From the NCBI GenBank assembly GCA_019894975.1, contig JAGXNO010000019.1:1-63137 (forward strand): DNA of 63,137 nucleotides. Direction: 5' to 3'. The position numbers were made by a program, and so were the translations under genes. Positions 62,861-63,137 of the stretch are shown here, one piece after another. The notes beneath the pieces were generated by a model. That model saw nothing but the letters and a program-made list of their open reading frames with translations. It was not told the origin of the DNA and did not search any database. The DNA is from Promethearchaeota archaeon (lineage in GTDB: Archaea > Asgardarchaeota > Lokiarchaeia > Sigyniarchaeales > SOKP01). How positions within the stretch are numbered: the first letter of the stretch is position 1; every line of letters begins with the position of its first letter.

Positions 62861-63137
62861 ATGACAAATAATTTAGCTATTATCGGTCTCTCCTGGGGAG
62901 GAAATATTGGGAATACACCCATATTACCCTAAACGAAGGGAAAGGTAAATTTGTTGATTATTTTGCTCAAAAAGCGGATATTGTCGTAAGATTTAATGGT
63001 GGAAATAATGCAGGACACACAATTGTTGCTGACGGAATTAAATATAAATTTAAGTTAATGCCTAGTGGAGCCCCTTTAGAAAAGGAATGTGTTATAGCGA
63101 ATGGATGTGTTGTCGATCCAAAGGTATTGCTTGAAGA
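62861..63137 (+). pseudogene. purA: Adenylosuccinate synthetase (purA), 5' part, interrupted in the GDEGKGK motif
   Basis: ATG 62861 opens [13 protein letters not shown], the standard PurA N-terminus. A TAA then ends the frame at 62930-62932. From 62933 the family sequence resumes in another frame: [20 protein letters not shown] and [13 protein letters not shown], continuing to the window edge. Between the two, exactly 32 nt are extra. If removed, the codons read TGG GGA GAC GAA GGG AAA, i.e. the universal WGDEGKGK with its catalytic Asp. PurA makes adenylosuccinate from IMP, Asp and GTP and is normally essential. The remaining ~360 residues lie outside the window. Whether it is an intron, an error or a broken gene cannot be decided here. 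Confidence 0.8.
62901..62932 (+). other. 32-nt hairpin-forming insertion in purA (intron-like)
   Basis: The inserted bases begin GAAATATTGGG and end TTACCCTAA. Most of the segment folds on itself: GG-A-AATAT-T-GGG pairs with CCC-ATATT-A-CC around a 6-nt loop, with one bulged T and one A-A mismatch (the first G of the stem is the last base of the exon). The insertion splits one codon (G/AC for Asp) and carries an in-frame TAA as its last three bases. Intron nucleotides 2-5 do not pair with nucleotides 2-5 of the downstream exon, so a standard archaeal bulge-helix-bulge is not formed. Confidence 0.6.

Noticed and set aside
62861..62940. Canonical bulge-helix-bulge intron in purA
   Set aside because: Intron nucleotides 2-5 (AAAT) do not pair with the first bases of the downstream exon (CGAA), so the standard motif is absent. 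I kept it as intron-like only.
62861..62940. Translational bypassing over the purA insertion
   Set aside because: Bypass landing before GAA would leave out the catalytic Asp codon, which is only restored if G/AC is joined at the nucleic-acid level. No matching take-off/landing codons were seen.
1..63137. tRNA genes, CRISPR arrays or rRNA
   Set aside because: Reading for T-loop strings, spaced repeats and rRNA motifs gave nothing convincing, though I cannot run a covariance model.

Overview
The window looks like part of an Asgard archaeal chromosome, most likely Lokiarchaeia-like. It is strongly AT-rich. It carries the C-terminus of a Ras-type small GTPase and an Arf/Rag-like GTPase, an archaeal Orc1/Cdc6, a XerA-type recombinase, a Bat-type (HTH_10) regulator, an archaeal-looking RNase P RNA and an IFT52/GldG-like protein. 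Alongside these are many bacterial-type genes: DnaK/DnaJ/GrpE, PurA, TldD/E and methylmalonyl-CoA mutase. The enzymes (4-hydroxybutyryl-CoA dehydratase, B12-dependent mutase, many ferredoxin-like proteins, membrane pyrophosphatase) suggest an anaerobic heterotroph. I saw no rRNA, tRNA or CRISPR array.

Layout. 0-4.7 kb: GTPase end, a LutA/LutB-like iron-sulfur pair, and two tandem winged-helix/ferredoxin proteins, the first broken by an in-frame TAA. 4.7-9.2 kb: methylmalonyl-CoA mutase operon (large subunit, Arf/Rag-like GTPase, B12 subunit, MeaB). 9.2-14.6 kb: protein-quality cluster (HtpX-like protease, GrpE, DnaK). 14.7-17 kb: gene remnants (glycyl-radical enzyme N-terminus, LRR C-terminus), then a degenerate GDPD-like protein with a zinc-ribbon/SCP2 protein. 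17-24.3 kb: two giant secreted alpha/beta-hydrolase paralogs. 24.4-30.3 kb: accessory region with SnoaL-like genes and remnants, a split toroid protein, radical SAM, an HTH_10 regulator without a normal start, a GC-richer membrane gene behind a perfect palindrome, a UroD-like methyltransferase and a broken PEP-synthase piece. 30.4-35.6 kb: sugar operon (GH3, PfkB, APH-like kinase, epimerase). 35.7-41.7 kb: DnaJ, lipase, small Cys-rich proteins, a seven-repeat surface protein, rnpB. 41.9-49.1 kb: pyrophosphatase, TauE-like exporter, frameshifted methyltransferase, SRPBCC protein, and tandem thioredoxin-reductase-like genes, one without active-site cysteines. 49.1-56 kb: PIN/AbrB pair, XerA, Orc1/Cdc6, orphan ORFs, a possible IS110 remnant and a 27-bp direct repeat, resembling an old integrated element. 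56-63.1 kb: DUF362, TldE/TldD, 4-hydroxybutyryl-CoA dehydratase, a GIFT-like protein and the start of purA.

The most striking single observation is in purA. A 32-nt hairpin-forming segment ending in TAA sits inside the codon for the catalytic Asp of the universal WGDEGKGK motif, and its precise removal restores the motif perfectly. This could be a cryptic intron, an unusual interruption or an error. A second candidate is the Arf/Rag-like GTPase embedded between the two mutase subunits, in an operon that already contains MeaB. A third theme is a C-terminal IPGY-type sorting signal shared by three large surface proteins. Several genes are broken by single events (TAA, A7 indel, one-base frameshift), so re-checking the reads is important before calling any of them biology.
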